From positions 1 to 16,389 of the forward strand of contig DAGO01000099.1 in the NCBI GenBank assembly GCA_002498185.1: a stretch of 16,389 nucleotides of DNA. Direction: 5' to 3'. Below, one piece after another: positions 8,901 to 15,733 of this stretch. Each line of letters opens with the position of its first letter. The stretch's first letter is position 1. Both the position numbers and the translations under genes were made by a program. The notes beneath the pieces were generated by a model. The model worked only from the letters and a program-made list of their open reading frames with translations. It made no database searches and was not told the origin of the DNA. This DNA comes from Euryarchaeota archaeon UBA10. Its GTDB lineage: Archaea; Thermoplasmatota; Poseidoniia; Poseidoniales; Poseidoniaceae.

Positions 8901-11031
8901 CAAAGGAACCCTAGATAATGGCCAAATAAAGACCGGAATCGGTCTAAATTTCGCATACATCACAAATGGTGACATAACACTGACAGGACTAGAACAAGTG
9001 ACAACCTTTGCGGGACTACCAGTCTACATTGCAGATTCTGCAAACAATGGCTTGAACACGATTTCTGTCACTCCAAACAACATCCCGTACGATGAATTCA
9101 ACGTATCGATTGGCGTAGCGCCTCTGAAGCTAGATGTAGCATTCCCTGACATAGACTGGGATAGCATTTCCGACGAAGAGGATTTTGAGATTGAATTCCA
9201 AAACGGCGACACATCTAGGAATCAAGAGATTCGATTCGAAGCACCAATGTCTCTAATTGGAATGGCTGTGTTAAATCCTGAAGAACAGATTATGGCTGAA
9301 GCAATTCACTTTGGAATCGTAATTAAGGATCCAAGCCAACTGGACATGATGGGTACTCTAGGACCTGGTCAAACAACAAATATTGCTCTAAGTTCTGAAG
9401 ATGGAGAGGCCAATAGGATATTTGCAGTAGCAGTACCTAAGTTCGGATTCGACCCTGCTAGCATAGACTTCGCATCCTTCACCTCCCTAATTTACGATGG
9501 AATACGTGAAGATGTCGGATGGGTCGCTGAAAACGCAAAGTCAAGCCGAATGTGCGAATTCGTAGAATATAATGCCGAAAGTGCAATGTCTGGCGACGAC
9601 CTTAGGCTTGAAGTATCTTTAAGCCATTATCCCGATAGTGAATATCGAATAACCGAAGGAGTAATCGATACATCAAATGTTGAGTTAGTTGACTCTGAAG
9701 GAAACGCAATATCGCCAGATAGCCCTTGGAGTGAAGACTACCCTGGCTCTGATACAATGAGAGCAACCTACATGGTTTCTGAGGGCGAATATGATTTGCA
9801 TACTGGCACAGAAACAAACTCTGAATTCGAACTTGAAATTTATGAAGGCACTTGGATGGATGAAACTGATTGTGGCGGTAGTAATCAGGTAGACGAGGAT
9901 GATGCTTTCGAACTGTTTGATGATTTCTTTAGTGATGTAAATTCAATCGCTTGGGGAATTGGAAGCAGTGCAGACTTAACTCTGCCACACCTAGCATCTC
10001 CAACAAGTAACTATACTGTTCTAGCAATGGTGCAAAAAGGGTCTGGAAGTTCTGCTACCATTCATGCAGCAATAGGCTCACAAATCGCTGAACCTAACCC
10101 TGAGCCACTTGTAATGAAGGACTTGGCCATTGAATACATGCCACAAAACCCTTCAGCTGGAGACTCACTATTGATCACAGTCTCTGAACTAGAAACAGGA
10201 ATCCCTGTAGAATTGCTATCGGTAGTTGTAATTGGAGATGAGTTCACAGAGTTTAGTGGTTTGACAAATTACAACGGTCAAATTTCATTCACTCTTTCGG
10301 AGGGAACTTTCCTTGTCAGAGCCTCTGGAGGAATGTACAACCCAATTGATTTCACAATTGTTGTAACTCAAGATGGTTCAGAGGAACAGACTACAGAAGA
10401 TACCGATGGAGATAATATTCCAGACATCTTTGACAATGACGACGATAATGACGGTGTCGATGACTTGAAGGACTTGTGTCCAGATACTCCTGCAGGAGAT
10501 ATCGTCGATGAAAACGGCTGTACTATTGGAAGTGATAATCAGAACAACGGTGGCCAATCAGGAGACGGTACATCTGACCTTAGCAAGTGTGAAGAATGGG
10601 AACTCTTGAACCCTGATGCAATAGACACATCTCTACCAGGGAACGGTTGTCCACACTATGAAGGAGACACAGATGAAAAGGATACAACAAGTGATACGTC
10701 AGAGAATAAGATTCTCGGCATGACACCTGTAACACTAGGCGCTCTTGTTGCTGGATTGATTCTTGCTATTGTGGCTGCAACAGTGTTTGTCAGAAGAGGT
10801 GGCAATAGTGATGATGGGGATTGGTATGAACAAGAGAGCGCAATGTTTGATGAACCATACAAAACAATTCCTTCAGTAACCGTCGCGCCTGTTCCTAGCG
10901 CACCATCTAGCCCCCCACCAAGTCACCAAGGTTACATGCAAGATGGATATGAAGTAACAGAGTATCCAGCAGGTAGTGGTAAATGGTGGTGGAAAGACCC
11001 TCAAAGCGGTACTTGGAGTGAGTGGAAGTAG
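5983..11031 (+). CDS. Giant surface protein with PKD-like, thrombospondin-3-like and cytoplasmic WW-like parts
   Basis: The frame is open from 5872, but the ATG at 5983 is preferred. It gives a clean signal peptide (MSRRVVLTAILFL..., to about residue 23), removes a 55-base overlap with the upstream gene and has a TATA-like element before it. The 1682-residue protein has a largely helical, acidic N-terminal part (about 140-480) with an EF-hand-like DYDGNGAPD (398-406). An Asp/Ser linker (492-508) leads into several Ig-like beta domains, including a PKD-like one (WGDGTPDTY at 835, HTYSSPGEYY at 859). A carboxypeptidase-regulatory-like beta domain ends near 1463. Thrombospondin type 3-like calcium-binding repeats follow (1473-1513, with CPDTPAGDIVDENGC). 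One membrane helix (1582-1603) leads to a Pro-rich cytoplasmic tail ending in a Trp-rich WW-like module (1655-1682). No catalytic motif is seen; an adhesive or scaffold role is inferred. Confidence 0.88.
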   Translation: MSRRVVLTAILFLCMTLQPVVASIEAPNDSEINGNSVTTLSIDGYVTTKFASVGSEIDLHALTMGHSSNSIVSADIVQYDLDPLDSVVNSMFPGEGQFIDRVVLQSNGTHPDDSSIMTWEGSYTIPVTATGGTYGARIFVEDGNMYAVDDPTQSREVFRGEFEKILAAIDTAWDTANPLGEIAEEFEELETKGTSNGGWSNFVAVSTDGDGAGGSRQLWNSMLEAGRTQYNLSAGANFLEALMIMLDSDDADAGIQFVVGLMTYLDNMALPRTMFEFDDLAEYVRTYDAIENFTRFEGTGDFEAAYNAMLGSNEWNNMTTALDNLAEGIKPFESAQTLMRNIALLAVSSHPEAIAEGLEAWAEPLVNGDFENMTPFQKFVLRFAEMAGELNWETDTQDYDGNGAPDVIRWQYEYLLETTEGQAWTARMQNDAPWVNDAFDDFNTLPEDIIELVIESTENYIWESTGEVLADFGSWMNNASRSSINSDWPHYSEEDDEDSSSDSSDNNQVVFEELYPMQTTQYDSHLLEVGIRLQFDEGTCNWDDEVIDISMTNDRGYQVSTDLVKKYEWDSEYVGILLAPELESTSWTLSQPLEEYDNCDIGWANINVDRALRPSMIESMAVENNDEIFFVSAIGVLVDQEETAQVGQPYTVTSQTYDSAGIISDAEADIAILRISPQLGESAAESLSPEGEQDVMVTYPDTLEGTYTGQDLDGDLTIEIMPYGEYRDDGYESNHPQSYYFEAIEISSNGENWDASNYLPNERGLVDLVISGTTTGGIEFTEMKQMPLPGSLGCARTEGSADGQNVDLEYYYEEFYSDDGRGYYKPGLQQVRIAWGDGTPDTYSTTNPNEEYQHGLISHTYSSPGEYYIEMEFEDEYSTTHTEYIRYDTDQGFWQDDSDSEEGGYWNAWKWGSDCYLSSEESSTPSPQIIDNFLTDGPFEVVTEQIIDVNSEGEASLTFVPNHPGVYLTIVQSKGTLDNGQIKTGIGLNFAYITNGDITLTGLEQVTTFAGLPVYIADSANNGLNTISVTPNNIPYDEFNVSIGVAPLKLDVAFPDIDWDSISDEEDFEIEFQNGDTSRNQEIRFEAPMSLIGMAVLNPEEQIMAEAIHFGIVIKDPSQLDMMGTLGPGQTTNIALSSEDGEANRIFAVAVPKFGFDPASIDFASFTSLIYDGIREDVGWVAENAKSSRMCEFVEYNAESAMSGDDLRLEVSLSHYPDSEYRITEGVIDTSNVELVDSEGNAISPDSPWSEDYPGSDTMRATYMVSEGEYDLHTGTETNSEFELEIYEGTWMDETDCGGSNQVDEDDAFELFDDFFSDVNSIAWGIGSSADLTLPHLASPTSNYTVLAMVQKGSGSSATIHAAIGSQIAEPNPEPLVMKDLAIEYMPQNPSAGDSLLITVSELETGIPVELLSVVVIGDEFTEFSGLTNYNGQISFTLSEGTFLVRASGGMYNPIDFTIVVTQDGSEEQTTEDTDGDNIPDIFDNDDDNDGVDDLKDLCPDTPAGDIVDENGCTIGSDNQNNGGQSGDGTSDLSKCEEWELLNPDAIDTSLPGNGCPHYEGDTDEKDTTSDTSENKILGMTPVTLGALVAGLILAIVAATVFVRRGGNSDDGDWYEQESAMFDEPYKTIPSVTVAPVPSAPSSPPPSHQGYMQDGYEVTEYPAGSGKWWWKDPQSGTWSEWK

Positions 11032-11076
11032 AGCCAGCTGATTAACAATCAAGGCAATACCCATTGAATATCCCAT

Positions 11077-11084
11077 GAGGTGAT
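11077..11084 (+). promoter_or_regulatory. Strong Shine-Dalgarno that decides a GTG start
   Basis: GAGGTGAT is a full match to the expected archaeal 16S tail (ATCACCTC) and ends three bases before GTG at 11088. No in-frame ATG is better placed, so GTG is the likely start. A Shine-Dalgarno rather than a leaderless start suggests co-transcription with the giant surface protein gene. Confidence 0.7.
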
Positions 11085-11087
11085 GCT

Positions 11088-13298
11088 GTGCAACCAAAGG
11101 GTCCCAAGATTGCAATTTTGGTGTTCTTAGTTTCCTGTGCGGCCACCGCATTCATAATGCCTGTAGAGTTAATCCTAAACACAGATTCAATTTTTGAAGA
11201 CCCTGCTAAAGAGAGAATTAAGGAAGAATCTCTTGTTGATAATTACAAAGGCCAGTTAATTCTCAAAATCAAACATGATGACAACCTTTCGGTGACTAGT
11301 AACTTTGAGGTTGTTCAGCAACTCATTCAATTAGAACAAGAATTGCTAGATGGAAGTAATCCAGACACATCATGGGAATATGATAGTACAATAATTACCA
11401 AACTAGAGACGCCCTTCAGTGCATGGCAGGAAGCATTTGAATCTAGGAATCGAAGTCTTGTGAATGCGAGTAAATGGTCAGATGTCCTTTCTCCAACAAT
11501 AGACGGTGGATGGTGTGGTAACCAATCGACAACCCAAGAAATAGCAGCTTTTCAAACCACGATGCTTTTGCTACCAAAGGATTCCAACTTCGGCATAGCA
11601 TGTCCTTCATTTCCGGGCGCGTCTGAACTGACACCACCTGATTCTGATGAGATTTTGTGGATGATTTGGCTCGATTCATCGGATAAAGGAGCGCCGGTTA
11701 CCGACTGGAATACTCTCAACCTTTGGGCGGAAAAGGTTAGCGAAAATACCGATTTTGAGATTGAAGGTGTTGGAATAAACATGCTTTTCCAAAAATCAAA
11801 AAATATCGCTGAAGATGACCTTAAATCAATTCTGATTCCTTCAGCATTCATCTTGGTAGCAGTAATGTATGCTATCATTCGAGACTGGAAGTTATGTGCT
11901 GTAACGCTTGGTAGCGTCGGCCTAGTAATAGTTGCAGAAATTGGAATACTCTCAGTTGCTGGTGTGCAGATTTCAATAATAGACGCTATCGCATTCCCAA
12001 TTATTCTAGCAGTTGCAGTAGATGGTGCCTTTTGGTACTGTAAATCATCAAGAAGTAGAGAGGAAGTGCGGTCGTTGTTGTTACTAGCAATGGTCACTAC
12101 ATTAGCAGCAGTCTCACTTTCGATTTTTTCACCAATTAAGGCACAAAACACCTTGGCTTTGATGATGATAATCGGTATATTCCTAGACTGGCTGTTGACC
12201 AGATTTGTACTCGAAGATTTCTACATGAGTAGAAGGGAAGATGTTTCGATTACAAATGAAAATATCCTGCTAAGCGACTCAAATAACAGAATTTGGGCAT
12301 GGCCAGTTTGTCTAGCACTAATGGCATTGGTAACTGCAATATCTCCACCAGGAGTCGAAGTATTTGACGTAAACCAATTCTTATCCGAAGATGACCCAGC
12401 ACTAGATGAATTTGAGGAACTACAAAACCAATACCTCATCGCGTCAAGTACCGTAACATGGGTAATTATCGACGTTGAAGGTGACTCACACGCAGATTAC
12501 CTCAAAGCCGTCAATATTCAGAAACAAATTGGCCAGCATCCTAGCGTCATATCATTTGAGACCGGGCTATACGAAACACCACTCGTGATGGGAATGCCCT
12601 ACGGTTATGAAAGCCAAAATAATGCAACAATTGATTTCATTTCAGAGACTAATGATGGTTCATCAGTGCTTGACGACCATAGGTTACAGTCAGATGGTGA
12701 AACCATCGCTTTGGTCATTGGAGTTTTCATCGATGGAGGAAACGCAGGCGCTGCCCTCGATTTCAAGGACGACGTGTCAAGTCTGGTCGAGGATTATGAC
12801 ACCGGACATACGATCGGAGGGGAATTAGTAACTGGCGCCGCATTGGCAGAAGAATTTGATGACACGAGAATAATTCAAATTCTCGCAGCAGGTTTCTGTG
12901 TTTTCTTAATTGCATTATTTGTATCCAATTCTCCATCCCGAGCTGTGCGTATTGCAGTAGGAACTATTGCTGTTGGTGCTGCAGTAGACGGTTTTGCTAG
13001 CATAATTGGAGAGCGAGGAGTAAGCACTGCTCCTGCGGTACTTCTGGGCATGGGGTTCGCCGCTGACTACTTGTCTCATGCAAGTGCAGGTCACAGAGAA
13101 ACAAAAAGTGACAACTTTGCTAGATGGGGAGCCGCAATCACCTCAATTTCGATATTTGTGTTACTAACATTCGCTCAATTCCCCCCTGCGAAACAAACTG
13201 GGCAGCTTCTGACAATCAGTATCCTACTCTCCGTCGTATTAGCAACTACTCTCAAAGAAGTAGGAATATTGGATAAGCCGATTGGTTGCGAGGAGTAG
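11088..13298 (+). CDS. RND/MMPL superfamily membrane transporter
   Basis: The 736-residue protein shows the duplicated RND layout. TM1 (about 7-22) is followed by a large outside loop to about residue 245. A five-helix bundle (about 248-375) and a cytoplasmic linker follow, then TM7 (403-420), a second outside loop (to about 592) and a final five-helix bundle (594-730). Each bundle keeps one acidic residue in the membrane: Asp312 in AVAVDGAFWYC and Asp660 in GMGFAADYLSH. These sit where MMPL proteins have their GxxxDY motif, as expected for a proton-driven pump. The first copy is unusual, with GAFW where YAIH is common. Outside loops of about 220 and 170 residues are within the family range. 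Substrate unknown; lipids or other hydrophobic molecules are common for archaeal and bacterial relatives. It starts 56 bases after the giant surface protein gene and has a strong Shine-Dalgarno, so an operon is likely. Confidence 0.85.
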   Translation: MQPKGPKIAILVFLVSCAATAFIMPVELILNTDSIFEDPAKERIKEESLVDNYKGQLILKIKHDDNLSVTSNFEVVQQLIQLEQELLDGSNPDTSWEYDSTIITKLETPFSAWQEAFESRNRSLVNASKWSDVLSPTIDGGWCGNQSTTQEIAAFQTTMLLLPKDSNFGIACPSFPGASELTPPDSDEILWMIWLDSSDKGAPVTDWNTLNLWAEKVSENTDFEIEGVGINMLFQKSKNIAEDDLKSILIPSAFILVAVMYAIIRDWKLCAVTLGSVGLVIVAEIGILSVAGVQISIIDAIAFPIILAVAVDGAFWYCKSSRSREEVRSLLLLAMVTTLAAVSLSIFSPIKAQNTLALMMIIGIFLDWLLTRFVLEDFYMSRREDVSITNENILLSDSNNRIWAWPVCLALMALVTAISPPGVEVFDVNQFLSEDDPALDEFEELQNQYLIASSTVTWVIIDVEGDSHADYLKAVNIQKQIGQHPSVISFETGLYETPLVMGMPYGYESQNNATIDFISETNDGSSVLDDHRLQSDGETIALVIGVFIDGGNAGAALDFKDDVSSLVEDYDTGHTIGGELVTGAALAEEFDDTRIIQILAAGFCVFLIALFVSNSPSRAVRIAVGTIAVGAAVDGFASIIGERGVSTAPAVLLGMGFAADYLSHASAGHRETKSDNFARWGAAITSISIFVLLTFAQFPPAKQTGQLLTISILLSVVLATTLKEVGILDKPIGCEE

Positions 13299-13362
13299 AT
13301 TTTGCAAAGTTTCACCATAAAGAAAGACTTTGTATTGTCAACCACGAAGGGGGAAGTAAGGG

Positions 13363-13830
13363 ATGAATATGGTCGGTGAAGCAGACATAAACATTGCACA
13401 GAAAGCGTGGGGCGACGGAATTGTGGCTATTGCAAGTGCCCATCTTGCCGGCGGAGATTACGTCGGTATTGCCCGTAACCATGTAGAAACATTGTATGCA
13501 TACGGCATTAGTACAGTTTTGTTCAAACCTACGCTAGCTTCAGTTGAACAATTTCGTCCAAACTTTGAGAGCGCTCTATCTTACTTTGTTGCCTCAAATA
13601 ATGCGTGCCCTGAAGACAAGGGATTTGCAATTAAGGGCTGGACTAATGTTAGGTTCGAAAATTCTGATATAATCCTCAGAGATGATTCCGCTGTTGCAAT
13701 GGGGAACTATTTCTTCACCACACCGGAAGGTGACGAAGTCAAGGTCGAGTACACCTTTGGATACATTGTCGATTCATCAGGCAATCTCCGCATCAATTTA
13801 CATCATTCTTCTATGCCTGCAACCAACTAA
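13363..13830 (+). CDS. NTF2-like (CaMKII-association/SnoaL-type fold) protein
   Basis: The 155-residue soluble protein has the pattern of the NTF2-like superfamily. An N-terminal helix (AQKAWGDGIVAI) and a second helix (GDYVGIARNHVETLYAY) are followed by strands forming a curved sheet. It ends in a strand carrying LRINLHHSSMPA, which resembles the HFHCSGAP end of calmodulin-kinase association domains. The stretch AVAMGNYFFTTPEGDEVKVEYTFGY (given in part: GNYFFT, VEYTFGY) is typical of a bacterial and algal subgroup I recall as small NTF2-like proteins. Its activity is unknown; such folds serve as dimeric binding proteins or small isomerases. A purine-rich AAGGGGGAAG (13347-13356) precedes the ATG at 13363 and may act as a Shine-Dalgarno. 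A second ATG two codons on is possible. The RND gene ends 64 bases upstream. Confidence 0.8.
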   Translation: MNMVGEADINIAQKAWGDGIVAIASAHLAGGDYVGIARNHVETLYAYGISTVLFKPTLASVEQFRPNFESALSYFVASNNACPEDKGFAIKGWTNVRFENSDIILRDDSAVAMGNYFFTTPEGDEVKVEYTFGYIVDSSGNLRINLHHSSMPATN

Positions 13831-13843
13831 TCCATATCGGTTA

Positions 13844-13849
13844 TTTTTT
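13844..13849 (+). terminator. T-run, possible archaeal terminator
   Basis: Six T (within TTATTTTTTG) occur 13 bases after the stop of the NTF2-like gene, with no strong hairpin. Short T-runs are the usual intrinsic termination signal in archaea, and the next gene has its own TATA-like element. Confidence 0.35.
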
Positions 13850-13856
13850 GATAACA

Positions 13857-13863
13857 TTTTATC
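13857..13863 (+). promoter_or_regulatory. TATA-like element for the second NTF2-like gene
   Basis: TTTTATC lies 24-30 bases before the ATG at 13887. There is no Shine-Dalgarno, which fits a leaderless transcript and supports that start codon. Confidence 0.4.
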
Positions 13864-13886
13864 GGAAAAATTGTCAATCAATCTAT

Positions 13887-14261
13887 ATGCCTCTGGCCAA
13901 TACGCCGGTTATGTCGATTATATCCGCATACAATGAGGCCTGGGAAAATGGAGATGTAGACGCTCTTGCAGAGATTATTCACGATGATTTCGTGTTTAAT
14001 CCGCACGTAGGTGGAATAACAATGGGTAAATCCGACCTTCTCGGATTCGCTGGTTCAGATGGCGGGCCAAGATCAGAAAATGACAGAATTCTATTCGAAA
14101 ATGATTCCGTGGGAGTCGCTCACTCTATCGTTCACTTCTCAAATGGTTCTGCTTCCGAGGCAGTCTTGTCATTTATGAAATTCAAGGATGGAAAAATCAT
14201 CTCTATGGAAACAGGTGCAACACCACTTTCTGATGACTACAAACTTGTAGGCCAAGAGTGA
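13887..14261 (+). CDS. SnoaL-like (NTF2 fold) small protein
   Basis: The 124-residue protein fits the SnoaL/NTF2-like fold. It has the opening helix with YNEAWENGDVDALAEIIHDDFVF, given here by its key parts YNEAWENGD and HDDFVFNPH, a loop with GGITMGKSDLL, and strands ending in FMKFKDGKIISM. The family uses this cone-shaped fold for binding small ligands or for simple isomerase or hydratase chemistry; no specific activity can be read here. The frame is open from 13848, but the ATG at 13887 is preferred because a TATA-like element lies 24-30 bases before it. A further ATG at 13911, just before the first conserved helix, is a weaker alternative. The protein is not closely similar to the NTF2-like protein encoded just before it. 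Confidence 0.75.
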   Translation: MPLANTPVMSIISAYNEAWENGDVDALAEIIHDDFVFNPHVGGITMGKSDLLGFAGSDGGPRSENDRILFENDSVGVAHSIVHFSNGSASEAVLSFMKFKDGKIISMETGATPLSDDYKLVGQE

Positions 14262-14306
14262 AATCTGTCACTCTGCGGATTTTCCAGAATCGAATACCGT
14301 GATTTC

Positions 14307-14322
14307 AAACGACTCGTCGTTT
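14307..14322. repeat. Palindrome 1 upstream of gatD
   Basis: AAACGAC (14307-14313) and GTCGTTT (14316-14322) are exact reverse complements separated by two bases. The centre is too tight for an RNA hairpin, so a dimeric DNA-binding site is the more natural reading. Confidence 0.5.
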
Positions 14323-14329
14323 AGCAATC

Positions 14330-14343
14330 TTGAATTAATTCAA
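14330..14343. repeat. Palindrome 2 upstream of gatD
   Basis: TTGAATTAATTCAA is a perfect 14-bp palindrome. Its centre is 22 bp from that of palindrome 1, about two helical turns, so both face the same side of the DNA. The AT-rich core could also serve as a TATA element with a short leader of about 20 bases. Confidence 0.5.
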
Positions 14344-14381
14344 CCACTAACATTCAAGAGGCTTCAGATTTAGGCTACATC

Positions 14382-15695
14382 ATGGTAGAGATGCCATCTA
14401 TCGGAAAGCGTGTCAAGTTAGTGGCCGATGGACCAGCAGGAAGCACTTCTCACGAAGGAGTTGTTTTGCCAGGGGCCGCTCAAGACCACATCACAATAAA
14501 ATTAGCCAATGGGTACAATGTTAGTTATCCTTTTGACATGGTGAAAACCATTGAAGAGATAGGTGATTCAAGCACTTCTGAATCGGCCAACTTATCCATC
14601 GAACAGAACCAAGATTTACCAAAAGTCACCATCATCCACACCGGTGGAACTATCGCATCAAAAGTCGACTACGCCACTGGTGCAGTAATCGCCAGATTCG
14701 AGCCTGAAGAGTTGCTAGCAAGCGTTCCTGAGATTCTAGAAATCGCAAATATCGATGCCAAAAAGATTGGCAACATGTGGTCTGATGACATCAGGCCAGT
14801 GCACTGGAATATGATGATTGATGCCTGTCAAGAGGCTTTTGATTCCGGTTCAGTGGGTGTTGTGATAACTCATGGAACCGACACACTACATGTAAGCGCT
14901 TCAGCTCTGTCTTTCGCTTTTGCAGGAAATGGCGGAAAGCCAGCAGGCAGAATTGTTTTCACAGGCTCGCAGAGGTCCTCAGACAGAGCATCTTCCGATG
15001 CGACCGAGAACCTGCTCTCTGCCGTCTATTGGGCTGCAAATGGTTCAGAAGTTTCTGGAGACGGTGACGCTGCAGTAACTGTAATGCACGCTGGTTCGGG
15101 AGACGGGATTTGCGCAGTAAGCCCTGGCGTAGGGGTTAGGAAAATGCACTCGACAAGGAGAGATGCTTTCCAAATGGTGAACGGAGAGAGGATCAGTGAA
15201 ATTTCAATCTCTAGAGAAGGACTTAGCCACACACCTGTTTCTAAGTCTCAAAACAGAGAAGTTACCAAACCCACAAAGTATGACACTGCTATCAAAATCG
15301 CTCAATTCATTGCAGGCCCTCACTTGCATTCCGACCTTATTGAGGCTGCCCAGAAGGCAGACTACTCTGCAATTATAATTCACGGCACGGGATTAGGACA
15401 CCTACCTATTGAGAACTCAAACGGAGATGCACCAGAAAACGATGAACTGGCTAATACCATTGAGCACTCTTCTATTCCTGTAATAGTAGCTAATCAGTGT
15501 ATCAATGGGCCTGTCGATTTGAATGTTTATTCCAAAGGTAGAAACCAGCAAGAAATCGGGGTATTGGGCCATGGCTCAACCGCATCACCTGAAGCATTAC
15601 TAGCGAAAGTTCACTGGGCCTTATCCAATGGTAAGGACCTGACAATTTTATCTGAAAATCTGTGTGGAGAGAACGAATCTTCGCTCATGAACTAA
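14382..15695 (+). CDS. gatD: Glutamyl-tRNA(Gln) amidotransferase subunit D
   Basis: GatD is the asparaginase-like subunit of the archaeal GatDE amidotransferase. It releases ammonia from an amide donor so that GatE can convert Glu-tRNA(Gln) to Gln-tRNA(Gln) in the cytoplasm. The 437-residue length is normal. Residues 5-58 form the small GatD N-terminal barrel (GKRVKLVADGP, then GYNVSYPFDMV), which separates GatD from plain asparaginases. The asparaginase I domain follows and keeps the nucleophile motif HTGGTIAS (Thr90), HGTDT (Thr166, Asp167) and the lysine of VRKMHS (Lys254). TGSQRSSDRASSDATENL is also typical. No gatE is adjacent; the next gene is a carboxyltransferase. The ATG at 14382 is used; ATG at 14391 would trim three residues. 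Two palindromes lie 38-75 bases upstream. Confidence 0.93.
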   Translation: MVEMPSIGKRVKLVADGPAGSTSHEGVVLPGAAQDHITIKLANGYNVSYPFDMVKTIEEIGDSSTSESANLSIEQNQDLPKVTIIHTGGTIASKVDYATGAVIARFEPEELLASVPEILEIANIDAKKIGNMWSDDIRPVHWNMMIDACQEAFDSGSVGVVITHGTDTLHVSASALSFAFAGNGGKPAGRIVFTGSQRSSDRASSDATENLLSAVYWAANGSEVSGDGDAAVTVMHAGSGDGICAVSPGVGVRKMHSTRRDAFQMVNGERISEISISREGLSHTPVSKSQNREVTKPTKYDTAIKIAQFIAGPHLHSDLIEAAQKADYSAIIIHGTGLGHLPIENSNGDAPENDELANTIEHSSIPVIVANQCINGPVDLNVYSKGRNQQEIGVLGHGSTASPEALLAKVHWALSNGKDLTILSENLCGENESSLMN

Positions 15696-15717
15696 CCGTT
15701 TCAATCAATAACCGCAA

Positions 15718-15722
15718 AGGAG
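15718..15722 (+). promoter_or_regulatory. Shine-Dalgarno of the carboxyltransferase gene
   Basis: AGGAG (followed by TGG) lies 11 bases before the ATG at 15734. The gap to the gatD stop is only 38 bases, so the gene is probably read from the gatD transcript. Confidence 0.5.
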
Positions 15723-15733
15723 TGGAAGAAAAC

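Noticed and set aside
11552..12151. Reverse-strand open frame of 199 codons opposite the RND gene
   Set aside because: It is antisense to clear transmembrane coding sequence, has no ribosome binding site and its product looks like a low-complexity shadow translation.
13305..13332. CAAAGT ... ACTTTG inverted repeat after the RND gene
   Set aside because: Only six perfect base pairs with a 16-base gap and no T-run; such pairs are expected by chance.
13848..13886. Thirteen extra codons before the SnoaL-like protein
   Set aside because: They cover the probable T-run and TATA-like element, and the encoded residues do not fit the family, so 13887 was used.
13682..13936. 84-codon frame overlapping both NTF2-like genes
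   Set aside because: It is out of frame with two well-supported genes, and its predicted protein has no recognisable pattern.
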